Shown piece after piece: positions 43,710 to 54,605 of a DNA stretch of 64,000 nucleotides (its first letter is position 1; each line of letters begins with the position of its first letter). The notes under the pieces were generated by a model. It was not told the origin of the DNA. It ran no database searches and saw only the letters and a list, made by a program, of their open reading frames with translations. This DNA is from Alnus glutinosa (lineage: Eukaryota; Streptophyta; Magnoliopsida; Fagales; Betulaceae), in NCBI RefSeq assembly GCF_958979055.1, contig NC_084896.1:24864501-24928500 (forward strand), in the 5' to 3' direction. The position numbers were made by a program, and so were the translations under genes.

Positions 43710-45030
43710 TCTACCAGTCTAGATAGCTACCACTTCAAAGCAAAATTTATCAAACTAATCCAACTACCGGCCAAATCCTGCGGAACTCATTGAATATTAA
43801 AATCACCCCTATAATTAAGGATACTTCAGGTTAATTATTGTTTTCAAATTCTAATGGAAGATAATGAGTTCCTCAATGTTCATATATAATTAATGGCGAT
43901 ATCAGATATAAAAGTAATTAATGTAATATGGGATAATTCCTCTCACATCAACCAACCATTTTCCTAAATTCTATTTTTCAGGATCGCTTCTATGCTAAAC
44001 CAAACAGGCCCATATAGCTAGATAAATGTCTTTACTTGTAATAATTCCTCTCACATCAACCAACCATTTTCCTAAATTCTTCACTTTATAAATGTCTCAT
44101 GATAAATCTTCTTTCCCGGTCAGTAAAAATCATACAAAAGAAATTAAAAGGTTAAACACTCATTATATATATATGACTTTATTTTTCCTACACTTCGGTT
44201 TCAGTTCCTATCTATATAGCATCTCGCTTATGGCTAAAAACGAAAAATGTTATTTTCGTCCAAAATTCTTTTATAAAATTGGCAAAAGTTCACGTTAACT
44301 CAATAAAAAATTGACACGTAGTCATATGTCATATTAAAAATTAAAAAACTTATTAAAAGTTGAAAAATCCATAAATTTATCAGAATTTTCGGATTAAGAA
44401 TAATTCTACACTCGTGAACTATATCGAAATCCTATATGGCTAAATTTCATTGATTCAGAGGTCTCTTATATGGCTAATACATATTGTTCCGTTCACTGAG
44501 CCTAATCCTGGCCTACTTGTTTTCTGCTGAAGCGAAGATATCCCAAGCTCACATCCAAAGAGGGACAAAGTGAAGTAGGAATATCAGAAGTAAAACTATT
44601 CAATGTAAATAATAAAAAAATAATAATAATAATTAGATCTCTGTAGCAATTAAAACGCACGGAAAGATGTTAGTCAAAGCGCATGATCAAACATGAAATG
44701 CTGCTTCTGTCTTCATAACTAATCCAACTCGTAAGGCTGAATTTCCGTAGTTTCAATTTGCATCTCTCGCTTACGGCTAAAAACGAAAATGTTATCTTTT
44801 TGTCTAAAATCTTTTTATAAAATTAACGAAAATCTACGTCAACCCAATAAAAAATTGACACGTACTCATATATCATACTAAAAATTAAAAAATTCATTAA
44901 AATTTGAAAAAAAAACATAAATATGTGCGATCCATCGATGCAATTAATAAGAAGCAACAACGAATATATTAAGAAAAATTGAGATATGTTGAAGTGCCAA
45001 AATCTTAACCTCTTAATTTAAAAAATTGAC
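43710..45030. repeat. Unit spacer between G and H
   Basis: Homologous to about 36330-38300 of the previous unit but shorter, and lacking the SINE. It includes the dispersed repeat around cgcttacggctaaaaacg. No gene seen. Confidence 0.5.
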
Positions 45031-45049
45031 AGGGGAACAACCTGCGGCC

Positions 45050-45314
45050 GGCGTGAATTCGTTTTCCTTCTCACTTCTATCACATACGTGGTCGTGGTCC
45101 CACCCCCTCTTTACTTTTCCCATTAGGTTTGGTGTTTTGCTTTTAACCGACTTAAAAGCTTCTATGTATAAATAAAGTAAAGAAAACCTGGGTTTTTCTT
45201 CGGGATTGGGTTTGCCGCACAAATTGCCTTTGGGTTTTTCTAGCTTTCTTCTTCCTCTTGAGTTCAATCTTTCGTCTTCGATCTCTAAGCCGCGAAGAGG
45301 AGAAATACACAGAG
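45050..45314 (+). promoter_or_regulatory. Promoter and leader of copy H
   Basis: ABRE-like ACGTGG at 45086-45091, DRE core ACCGAC at 45146-45151, TATAAATA at about 45167-45174. The TATA box is a point variant of the TATATATA in the sisters. Confidence 0.55.
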
Positions 45315-46571
45315 ATGTCAAACCGGCTTCCACGCGATCTTTGGACTGAAATCCTGGTAAGCGTACCCGTGAAATCTCTTTTACGATTTCAATGTGTTTG
45401 TAAATCATGGAAATCCTTGATCAGTAGTCCCAGATTTATTTCCATGCACACCCAACACAGTGAGAGCACCGGCAATTACGCTCACATATTACGTTGGATT
45501 AGACATAAAGACATAGCGACGCCATACCGATCGCGATTACTCCGTATCGATCGTTCACTCAATGAGTTTCAAGAACTTGAATATCCCTTTAATTATTCAT
45601 GTTATGGAGTCGTCCATGATTGCAAGGGATTAATACTTTTTACGAGTACTGACAAAGATGGGGTGGATGACAATCATTTCGATGTCCTAACTCTATGGAA
45701 CCCTGCAATTAAAATGTCTATGACTCTTCCTCAACCTCGCATTGATGTACCGGTGGACAAATACTGTATTTACGGGTTCGGCTTTGATCATACAAGTAAT
45801 GATTACAAGGTGCTGAGAATGGTCCAAGATAATTATGCCTCGTCTCCACCTCAGGCGGAACTTTATAAACTTCGCACAGGCACTTGGGAGACTTTTACGG
45901 GTGCTGACAATTTTGGTAAGTATTCTATACCTGCAAATATGCAGGCTTTCTTGAATGGGGCGAGTCACTGGCTTATATTTCATATATTGGCATCCGGCTC
46001 TCGTAAACGAGGGATTGTGTTGTTTGATATGTGTGATGAGCAACTCCGAGTGATGAAGCTTCCGGATAATATTAGTTTAGGCTGCCGGGTTAAGGCTCGT
46101 CTTGGTGTTTCTGGTGGATTACTTTCTTTCATGGAGTATAACGACGAACGACAAGATGTTAATTTGAGCTGCAGCATTTGGTTGATGAAAGAATATGGCG
46201 TGGCAGAGTCGTGGACTAAACAGTTTACAATTGATTTAAAGGCCGGTTGGCGCTTTGGGGAGATCTTCTGTTTTAGGAACAACGAAAAGATTTTGGTTTG
46301 GAATCGGAAACATGGAAGAGAGTCGGTCGTATATGATCCCAAGACACATAGATTCATTAATATAGGAGGAATATTTAAAGCCAAGGATTATCTTCTTGGC
46401 AAGAATACTTTCGTCGAAAGTCTTGTTTTACTCGATAGAGTAAATTCTACGCAGACGTACCAGAATTGTTTAAGGAAAGGCCAGTGGTGCGACTCAAAAG
46501 AAAGGAAACAAAAGAAGATGAAGACATGCACGCGCGAGAGAAGGCTAAGCAAAGCACAAGAGCATAGCTAA
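45315..46571 (+). CDS. F-box protein, copy H (subfamily 2)
   Basis: Intronless gene for 418 residues; ATG at 45315. The F-box is at about 4-45, with SVPVKSLL instead of SLPVKSLL. The FBA domain starts WNPAIKMSMTLP (Lys for Arg), then GFGFDHTSNDYKVLRMV, YKLRTGTWETFTGADNF, GIVLFDMCDEQLRVMKLP and SWTKQFTIDL. The tail is NCLRKGQWCDSKERKQKKMK, then RERRLSKAQEHS. Before FBA it matches F (EYPFNYSC). From GADNFGKYS to DLKAGWRFGEIF it matches broken copy E, so it looks like a mosaic of two donors. A predicted SCF substrate receptor. Confidence 0.92.
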   Translation: MSNRLPRDLWTEILVSVPVKSLLRFQCVCKSWKSLISSPRFISMHTQHSESTGNYAHILRWIRHKDIATPYRSRLLRIDRSLNEFQELEYPFNYSCYGVVHDCKGLILFTSTDKDGVDDNHFDVLTLWNPAIKMSMTLPQPRIDVPVDKYCIYGFGFDHTSNDYKVLRMVQDNYASSPPQAELYKLRTGTWETFTGADNFGKYSIPANMQAFLNGASHWLIFHILASGSRKRGIVLFDMCDEQLRVMKLPDNISLGCRVKARLGVSGGLLSFMEYNDERQDVNLSCSIWLMKEYGVAESWTKQFTIDLKAGWRFGEIFCFRNNEKILVWNRKHGRESVVYDPKTHRFINIGGIFKAKDYLLGKNTFVESLVLLDRVNSTQTYQNCLRKGQWCDSKERKQKKMKTCTRERRLSKAQEHS

Positions 46572-46629
46572 GAAGAAAAGGCTAGAAACACGATATCTCT
46601 TATTTATCGTTTTATGAAATTATTTTTTT

Positions 46630-47029
46630 GAGAAAACTTTACTAATTATTCCTGATCTTTCATTACTTTTAAAAAAATGTATCCAAACTTTAAAAAGTGA
46701 TATACATCTTTCAATTTTTTTTAATTTCATCCTCCCTTTGAATTTTTCGTTAAATCCTATCAAAATTTTCAAAATACCCCTGTATTTATTTATTTTTTAA
46801 AAAAATTATAAAAATTTTCAAAGATTCATGCATGGATATTTTTGTAAATTCTGTTAAATTCATGATCAACACGTTAAATCTTAGCAATTTTTTTCTTTTT
46901 TTTTCCCTAGAAAAATGAATGGTGTTTTGGAAATTTTGACAGGACTTAACGAAAAATTCTATTGGATAGTTGAAATTAAAAAAAAAAATTGAAAGATGGA
47001 TACTCTAAATGGACACTTTTTAAAGTTTG
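46630..47029. mobile_element. MITE-alpha after copy H, right end lost
   Basis: The same family. The match stops at taaagtttg, and the spacer resumes at gaagttcatataattttccc, so a deletion removed its right arm. Confidence 0.55.
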
Positions 47030-47162
47030 TGAAGTTCATATAATTTTCCCATTGCTTGAGCACGAGTTTTCATATCAATCGTTAACATTAATATGTAATT
47101 TTTGTAATAAACTCTTTCTATTTGACTATTCATATAATTTTTGTAATAAATTATATATATAT

Positions 47163-47660
47163 ATAATTTTGAGAAAATTTAACTTACCAAATCTTATCGA
47201 TATTTTATTACTTTAGCAATCATATCCTTTAACGGGTTATTATCTTTTGCAATGTCAACCCTCCCGGTTGATTTCAGCTTTAAATCATAACAGAGCAAGT
47301 GAAATCTCCAACATACCTTCATTTTTTTTTTATATAAAAAAAAAAAATAGCCCAATGGGTCACAGGTGATCGACCCGTTGTGGGTCTGCTTATTTTGTGA
47401 GGTTAAGGGGTTTTTTGAAAAATAAAAAATAAAAAAATAAATATTAAATCGATGTATTTTTATAATTTTATAAACATCCTAGGGGTATTATGGAAATTTC
47501 ATACATCAATCGTTAGATTTAAGGCTGAATTTGGACGGGAGCGATGGCATTGCAAACTTTTGAAAAATGGTAATTAACCCTAAATTGACACGTTTTAAAG
47601 TTGAAGGGTATGATTGCAAAAATGATAAAAAATTAGATGTAGTAAGTAAAGTTTTCCTAA
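47163..47660. mobile_element. MITE-beta after copy H
   Basis: The same family as at 27128-27598. Confidence 0.55.
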
Positions 47661-48830
47661 TAATTTTAATTTATACCCATTCGTGTATAACAACTATATT
47701 TAACAAATGCAATTCCTTGAGTGGTGAATAAATTGTAACAATAAGCTCTTCAAATTTCATGTTGGCTATATTTTCAGGCTTTTCACTAGCAAGGGTGACT
47801 GACAATTAACAATTAACAAATATGAAAGGAAGATGAACAGATGGAAGAGCAAGACCGACAATATGTATTTACTTTTCACTGCTTTAGTTTACTTGATTAC
47901 CTTATTTACTTTGATAAGATAATATTGAAGTGTTCGCTTATGTTATGAAAGATGCATTTACTGTGTTAAACATTTTTAATATTTATTCCTTCATTCATGT
48001 ATTAGAAATTTATTTCATTCAACTTTTTTTTTTTCCAAATATAAAATGCAATACATCACAATGGGATCGGACGATTGTGAGTTCTTCACTTCTTTGGAGA
48101 AGAAGAGGAAGGGCATTTGGCTACATGCAAGTGACTTTTTCTCTTATTTTGGTTTAAGAAATTAAAGTTGGTTGTTTGGCTGCGCATGTTTGGATTTTTT
48201 TATTGTGAGAATAGGCTATCTTAGTTTCAGTTTCAGAATAATATAATTTCAATTTAGTATCTGGTTAGGGTTTGATATAATCCACCTTTGTTACTCTTTT
48301 TTTTTCATGTAGACTTCAATTTCTTATAAATTCGATCGGATGAAATAAAGAGAATCACACGTGCTAATTAAAAAATTATGTACTTTCAAATGTTAATAAA
48401 TGCATAACAGTTTTATAAACTAAATCTCAAACCAATTTCAAGAAAATTGTTGTCCCTTGATGCTCCATGATAAGGCACTTATATAAATTAACAAGTTATA
48501 ATTTTGAGCAATTCCTTCGATATTAGAGCTTCGAGGACTCTTGAGAACTCGTGGCCTATTGTCCGTCCAGGCCGATAGAATTTTCGATCGAGAGAGACAA
48601 TAGACAGAGATTGAGAGAAGGACCTATTCATTAAAAATAAATAAAATGCAAATGGAAATCACATATATATATATATATATTGGGATTAAAAATAATTCTA
48701 CACTAGCTAGTGAACTATTGAAATCCTAACCATTATTAATTAATTTCTAAAATAAATATGTGCGATCGATCGATGCAATAAGAAGCAATGAATTAAGAAA
48801 AATTGAGATATGTTGGAGTACTGCCAAAAT
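47661..48830. repeat. Unit spacer between H and I
   Basis: Conserved 3' module to about 48640; the later parts of the longer F-G and G-H spacers are deleted, so it is the shortest spacer. No gene. Confidence 0.5.
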
Positions 48831-48839
48831 CTTAACCTC

Positions 48840-49063
48840 TTAATTTAAAAATAACGGTTAATTGATATTTGAAGCAAAATCAAGTAATTAATTAAGGACA
48901 CGAACCTGCGGCGTGAATTCGTTTTCCTTCTCACGTCTATCACCCCCTCTTTCCTTTTCCCATTAGCTTTGGTGTTTTGCTTTTAACCGACCTAAAAAAG
49001 CTTCTATATCTATATAAAAAGAAAATAAAGAAAATCTGGGTTTTTCTTTGGGTTTGGGTTTAC
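48840..49063 (+). promoter_or_regulatory. Promoter of copy I
   Basis: cccattagctttggtg, DRE core ACCGAC at 48986-48991, TATATAAAA at about 49011-49019. The ABRE-like word of E, G and H is missing. The leader behind it is interrupted by the solo LTR. Confidence 0.55.
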
Positions 49064-49068
49064 CGCAC

Positions 49069-49649
49069 TGTTACGAGATTCTCTCTCTATTTTTGGAATA
49101 AATCAATGTTACGATATGGATGAGTCCTAATTAAGTCCATCACTTTGCACTAGATTAGTTTGAGTTCTTATTATCACTTTAGTTTGAGTCTTCTATGTTA
49201 ACTTGTTAGTTGAGTCCTTGTTAAGTTGTTATTGTTAGTTTGGTTGAGTAGGAGTCTATCACTTTGAGTCTATCACTATGATTTATGTTATCGTGTTAAT
49301 TGATAGCCAATTGGTAGGAGTTATTTGATAATTAGTTTGAGTGGATGCTTATCCCCACTTAGTTGAGTCCCAATAGGAATTGTACCGGGCTGTGATTCAA
49401 TCCTACAATGCTATGTTCTCTATTTAAAGAAAAGAAGTCATAAATAAAAGGCATAAAAAAAAAATTAATCCAAACCTTGTGTTTGATAAGGTTTAGGTTC
49501 CCTCAAAATCTAATCTAAAAGGTCTAGGTTCCTTCAGAATCTAAGGTCTAAGTTCTCTCAGAACCTAACAATCTATCAAAATAATCTAGATTCAGCTTCT
49601 TTTCTTGTTGAAAGGCGCGTTACAAGATCCGTTACGCAATCACGTAACA
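49069..49649. mobile_element. Solo LTR of an LTR retrotransposon, 581 bp
   Basis: It begins TGTTACGAGATTC and ends CACGTAACA, that is TG...CA with a short inverted end, and is flanked by a perfect 5-bp duplication CGCAC (49064-49068 and 49650-49654). The sister leaders read through this point without a break (ccgcacaaattgc). There is no internal region, so the element is reduced to one LTR. It is probably Copia-like, though the family is uncertain. The intact duplication suggests a fairly young insertion. A TATA-like ctatttaaag lies at about 49421 inside it. Confidence 0.85.
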
Positions 49650-49739
49650 CGCACAAATTGCCTTTGGCTTTTTCTTTCTTCTTGCTCCTGAGTTCGTCTT
49701 CTCCAAGCCGCGCAGAGGAGATCGAAATTCACAGAGATC

Positions 49740-50966
49740 ATGTCAAACTGGCTTCCACGCGATCTTTGGACTGAAATTCTGGTAAGCCTACCCGTGAAAT
49801 CTCTTTTACGATTCCAATGTGTTTGTAAATCATGGAAATCCTTGATCAGTAGTCCCAAATTTATTTCCATGCACGCCCAACACAGTGAGAGGACCGGCAA
49901 TTACGCTCAGATATTACACTGTAGGAGATATAGAAACAGCGAGACGCCATACCAATTACTCAATATCGATGGTTCATTCAGCGAGTTTCAAGAACTTGGA
50001 TATCCATGCCAAAATAGAGGTAGATACTATAAAGTCCTTGATTGCAAGGGATTAATACTTTTTACGACTGACAACGAGTCCCATATTCTATGGAACCCTG
50101 CAATTAGAATGTCTATGACTCTTCCTCGACCTCGCGTTGATGTACCGAAGGGCAAACACTGTGTTCACGGGTTCGGCTTTGATCATAGAAGTAATGATTA
50201 CAAGGTGCTGAGACTGGTCCAAGATATTTACGACTTGTTTCCAGTACTTCAGGTGGAACTTTATAGACTCCGCACAGGCGCTTGGGAGACTTTTACGGGT
50301 GCTGACGATTTTCTGTATCATATAGCTCCAAATACGCAGGCTTTCGTGAATGGGGTGAGTCATTGGTTTGGATATCTTAAAAGAGAGCATATGTTATACG
50401 ACGTCTATCCTAAACGAGTTGTTGTGCTGTTTGATATGTGTGATGAGCAACTCCGAGTGATGAAGCTTCCGAATCATCTTGGTTTAGACTGGGATAAGAC
50501 TCTTGATCTTGGTGTTTCTGGCGGATTGCTTTCTTTAATGGAGTATAATGGGCGACAAGATGTTAATTTGAGCTGCAGCATTTGGTTGATGAAGGAATAT
50601 GGCGTGGCAGAGTCGTGGACAAAACAATTTACAATTGCTTTAGAGGGTTGGAGCTTTGGGCGGATCTTCTGTTTTAGGAACAACGAAAATATTTTGGCTT
50701 GGAACCGGGAAAATGAAAAAGAGTCGGTCTTATATATTAAATCCGAGGGTTCTCTTCTTGGCGAGAATACTTTGATTGAAAGTCTTGTTTTACTAGATAA
50801 AGTAAATCCTATGCAGACACGCCAGACTTGTTTAAGGAAATGCCAGTGGGCCGACTCAAAGAAAGGAAAGGAAACAAAAGAAAAGAAGAGGAAGACATGC
50901 ACGCCCGAGAGAAGCCTAAGCGAAGAACAAGAGAATATTGCTAAGAAGATAAGGTTAGAAACATGA
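49740..50966 (+). CDS. F-box protein, copy I (subfamily 2)
   Basis: Intronless gene for 408 residues. The F-box is at about 4-45 (LPRDLWTEILVSLPVK). The pre-FBA region is shorter than in G and H (after FTTDNESHI the frame goes straight to LWNPAIRMSMTLP). Then come GFGFDHRSNDYKVLRLV, GADDFLYHIAP, VSHWFGYLKREHML, VVVLFDMCDEQLRVMKLP and SWTKQFTIAL. Near the end the DPKTHRFINIGG strand found in all sisters is deleted in frame (SVLYIKSEGSLLGENT). The tail is the longest and very basic: RQTCLRKCQWADSKKGKETK and on to KKIRLET. Its leader carries a solo LTR, so transcription from the old TATA box would give a leader of more than 700 bases. Confidence 0.9.
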   Translation: MSNWLPRDLWTEILVSLPVKSLLRFQCVCKSWKSLISSPKFISMHAQHSERTGNYAQILHCRRYRNSETPYQLLNIDGSFSEFQELGYPCQNRGRYYKVLDCKGLILFTTDNESHILWNPAIRMSMTLPRPRVDVPKGKHCVHGFGFDHRSNDYKVLRLVQDIYDLFPVLQVELYRLRTGAWETFTGADDFLYHIAPNTQAFVNGVSHWFGYLKREHMLYDVYPKRVVVLFDMCDEQLRVMKLPNHLGLDWDKTLDLGVSGGLLSLMEYNGRQDVNLSCSIWLMKEYGVAESWTKQFTIALEGWSFGRIFCFRNNENILAWNRENEKESVLYIKSEGSLLGENTLIESLVLLDKVNPMQTRQTCLRKCQWADSKKGKETKEKKRKTCTPERSLSEEQENIAKKIRLET

Positions 50967-51003
50967 TATCTATTATTTATGATCACTTTATGAAATTATT
51001 TAT

Positions 51004-51499
51004 AGGAAAAACTTCGCTTTTAATTTTTTATCTTTCTTTATTTTTGAAAAAAAATGTATTTAAACTTTAAAAAACCCTAGTTTAGGGTGCCATACATCTT
51101 TGATTATTATTTTATTTTTATTTTTTTAATTTCAACCCTCCAATAGAATTTTCATTTAAACCTTATCAAAATTAATTTTCAAAATATTCTTATGTTTATT
51201 TTTTTTTTAAATGAAAATTATAAAAAATTTCAAAGATTCAGACATAGGTATTTTTGTAAATTCTCTAAATTCTGACCAACATATAAATCTTAGCAATTTT
51301 TTTTTTCATTTTTTCCTAAAAAAGAAAAAAGAAAAAAAAGAGGGATATTTTGAAAATTTTGATAGGATTTAACAAAAAAATTATATCGGGGGGTTGAAAT
51401 TAAAAAAATTGAAAGATGAATACCCTAAATTTACACTTTTTAAAGTTTTGATACATTTTTTCAAAAGTGATAAAAGATCAAGAGTTATAAGTGAAGTTT
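51004..51499. mobile_element. MITE-alpha after copy I
   Basis: The same family and place as in the earlier units. Confidence 0.55.
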
Positions 51500-51704
51500 T
51501 TTTTTTTTTTTTTTAACCAAATCTGAAGCAATAACTTAATTATCACTGTCTTGTTGCTTATTGGTTTTTTAAGTTCATTTAAGTGTCCCTTTACTTGAGC
51601 ACGAGTCTTCATATCAATTGTTAACTTTAATATGCAATTTTTGTAATAAACTCTTTCAATTTGACTATACAGTGTGGCCAGCCAGGTAAAGTATATATAA
51701 AGAC

Positions 51705-52160
51705 AAAACTTCACTTATTACATGTGATTTTTTATTACTCTAGCAATCATTTCCTTTAACGGGTTATCATCTTTTGCAATGTCAACCCTTTCGGCCGATT
51801 TCAACTTTAAATACTAGCAGAGCAAATGAAATCCCCAACATTTTTCTTTTTTAGAAAAAACAAAAAATAGCACAGTGTGTCACATGTTACCTGTTGTGGG
51901 TTTGGTTTTTTTGTTAGGTTAAGGTTTTTTTAAAAAAATAAAAAATTAAATCAATATATTTTTGTAATTTTATAAATGTCTTAGGGGTATTATTGGGATT
52001 TTATACATCAATCGTTAGATTTAAGGCTAGATTTAGACGGGAGCGTTGACATTGCAAACTTCTGAAAGATGGTAACCCCAAGTTGATATGTTTTAAAGTT
52101 TAAAGTATAATTGCAAAAGTAATGAATGATTAAATGTAATAAGTTAAGTTTTTCCTAATA
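51705..52160. mobile_element. MITE-beta after copy I
   Basis: The same family as at 27128-27598. Confidence 0.5.
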
Positions 52161-52880
52161 CTTTTAATTTATACCTATTTGTTTATAACAGTTATATTTA
52201 ACAATGCAATTCCTTGAGGTGGTGAATAAATTGTAACAATAACCTGATCTTCATATTTCATGTTGGCTATCTTTTCAGGCTTTTCACTATCAAGGATGAT
52301 TGACAATTAACAAATATGAAAGGGAGATGAACTGATGGAAGAGCAAGACCAACAATATATGTTTGCTTTTCACTTCTTTAATTTACTTTATTACCTTCTT
52401 TACTTTGATAAGATAATATTGAAGTGTTTGCTTATTTTATGAAAGACGTATTTATCGTGTTAAACATTTTTAATATTTAATCCTTCATTCATGTATTAGA
52501 AGTTTATTTTGTTAATTTTTTTTTTTCCAAATATAAAATGCAATACATCACAATGGAATGATTGTGAGTTCTGCACTTCTTTGTAGAAGAAGAGGAGGGG
52601 CGTTTGGCTACAAGTGACTTTATTCTCTTATTCTAGTTTAAGAAACTTTGTTGTTTGGTTGCACATGTTTGGGTTTATTTTTTGTGAGAATAAATTATCT
52701 TAATTTCGGTTTTAGAATAACATGATTTCAATTTAGTATCTGGTTAGAGTTTGGTATAATCCACCTTTGTTACGCTTTGCTTTCTATGCAAACATCAATT
52801 TATTATAAATTGGATCGAACGAAATAAACACGTGGCCTGTTGTGCTTTGATGCTGGGTCTTCCATGGCCGATCAAACTTT

Positions 52881-52919
<39 letters not shown>

Positions 52920-53225
52920 AGTAGACAGAGACATAGAGAAGGTATGGATGTTTGGTTTTCTTATAGAGTTTTACTCATAAATGAGTTCAACCACCGGCCA
53001 GTCATTATTTGTATATTAATATACCAACCACAAGATAAAACACTAGTAGCAGCTTTCTTTAAACTTTTTTTAAATATAAGGAACTAAACTACTTTTGATT
53101 TTTTATTTATGAACTGTACAATAGCTTCTCTTATCATTTTCTCTATACCATTTAAATATTTTTTAAATTAAATGTTAGGAGAAAGAGGAGAGAAAAAAGA
53201 AATTATTTAAATATTGTTTCAAATT
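52161..53225. repeat. 3' module of unit I, then spacer with a GA microsatellite
   Basis: The array module runs to about 52830. A (GA)n run of about 36 bases is at 52880-52917. No gene. Confidence 0.5.
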
Positions 53226-53228
53226 AAA

Positions 53229-53435
53229 AAATGCTAAAGGAATAAGAGAGGAAATAAATTTTTGGGTCTTTCTGTGCTGACATGACACCCTCTTTTTAAT
53301 AAAAGAAATTTTTAATAAATAAAAATAAAAAAAAAAACTAGAGCTTTATTTCTCTCATGTTTTTATTAAAACAAATATGACGTTATATCAGCACAGAAAG
53401 ACCCAAAAAGAACCATAGTAAATGCCCTAGCATTT
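53229..53435. mobile_element. Inverted-repeat element of about 207 bp
   Basis: tttttgggtctttctgtgct on the left faces its inverse (agcacagaaagacccaaaaa) on the right, and the outer ends carry aatgctaa and tagcattt. No coding capacity. A small MITE; the target duplication is not clear. Confidence 0.6.
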
Positions 53436-53684
53436 CTCTATATATCAAATCCTAAGAGCCAAATTTGCAAACCTATAAAAACATGGGCAATCACGAGCAT
53501 ATATGTATAGAGGCAAACTTAGAAAGAAAATCAATATATTATTTCGGTCAATAGAAAAACAGAAACAATATTCACTACAACACATGTATTATCACTAAAA
53601 GAAAAATTAGTCTTTAGTCATTGCTAAAGGCTTTAATGTCCTATTCCACTGTTATTCTTCACTTTATAGATGGCACATAAAAAA

Positions 53685-53871
53685 GAGAAATGATTCCTAC
53701 ACTTATTTCTTACAACAACCCCACAACAAGCTGACGTGGCTGGTAGGATTTTATTATTTTTTTTACAAAAAAAAAAAAAAAAAAACAAAACAAAAAAAGT
53801 AATAAAATATTACCAGCCACATCAGCTTGTTGTGGGACTGTTGTGAAAAATGAGTGTAGGGATCATTTCTC
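53685..53871. mobile_element. 187-bp Mutator-type MITE with 9-bp duplication
   Basis: Inverted arms of about 70 bp (GAGAAATGATTCCTACACTT against the inverse of the right arm, with ccacaacaagctgacgtggc also on both arms) around an A-rich loop. CATAAAAAA is duplicated at 53676-53684 and 53872-53880. Confidence 0.85.
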
Positions 53872-53889
53872 CATAAAAAATCTTTGAGT

Positions 53890-54600
53890 TCGAAAAAGCC
53901 ATCACATGAAGAAATCAATGGAAACTTCTTCACTAGCCAGTAAAAATCATACAACAAAATTTAAACATAAAACCTTATGTATAAAACATCTACTTTACAG
54001 TGTCACACATTAAAACGGAGCATAACATGGTTCTAAATTTGATGGTTCTAAATTTGATGTTAACTCCATTCGATCACTAACTAAAATAATACCAGTTCCA
54101 ATCTTACATCCTACCCAACCAGGTATGCTAAACCCTCTCACCCAGTAGTGGGGTCAGATAATTTTTAATATTTTTATATTAAAAATATAAATAAATAAAA
54201 CAAAAATATTTTTTAAAAGGAAAAAGAAAAAAGAAAAAAGAAAAGAAATGGTTGGGCATGCAGCCACCCCTAAATGCCTTCGGTCACCCTCGGCTACGGG
54301 CATCCACCCCTTTAGTATTTTTTTTTTTTTTAAAAACAAATATTTTTGTTTTATTTATTTATATTTTTATTAGATTTTATATATTTTTTATTGTAATGAA
54401 CATGTGTCGACTTTCTATTGGTCGTGACGTGGTTGATTAACAGAATCTATTTAACTTGGTGGATGAAAAATGTGCTCAGAGATTGATTTGTAATTATAGT
54501 TTACTACAAAGACTCTCCATAAACTTTTTAAACCACAGTGAATGATTTGTAATTTAGGCTAATTTTAAGGACCAATAATAAAATTATTCTTAAAAGGGAA
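53890..54600. other. AT-rich spacer before copy J
   Basis: Holds a foldback-like pair of AT-rich arms (about 54155-54385, with aaatatttttgttttattta and its inverse) around a GC-richer loop. No gene seen. Confidence 0.4.
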
Positions 54601-54605
54601 CATAA

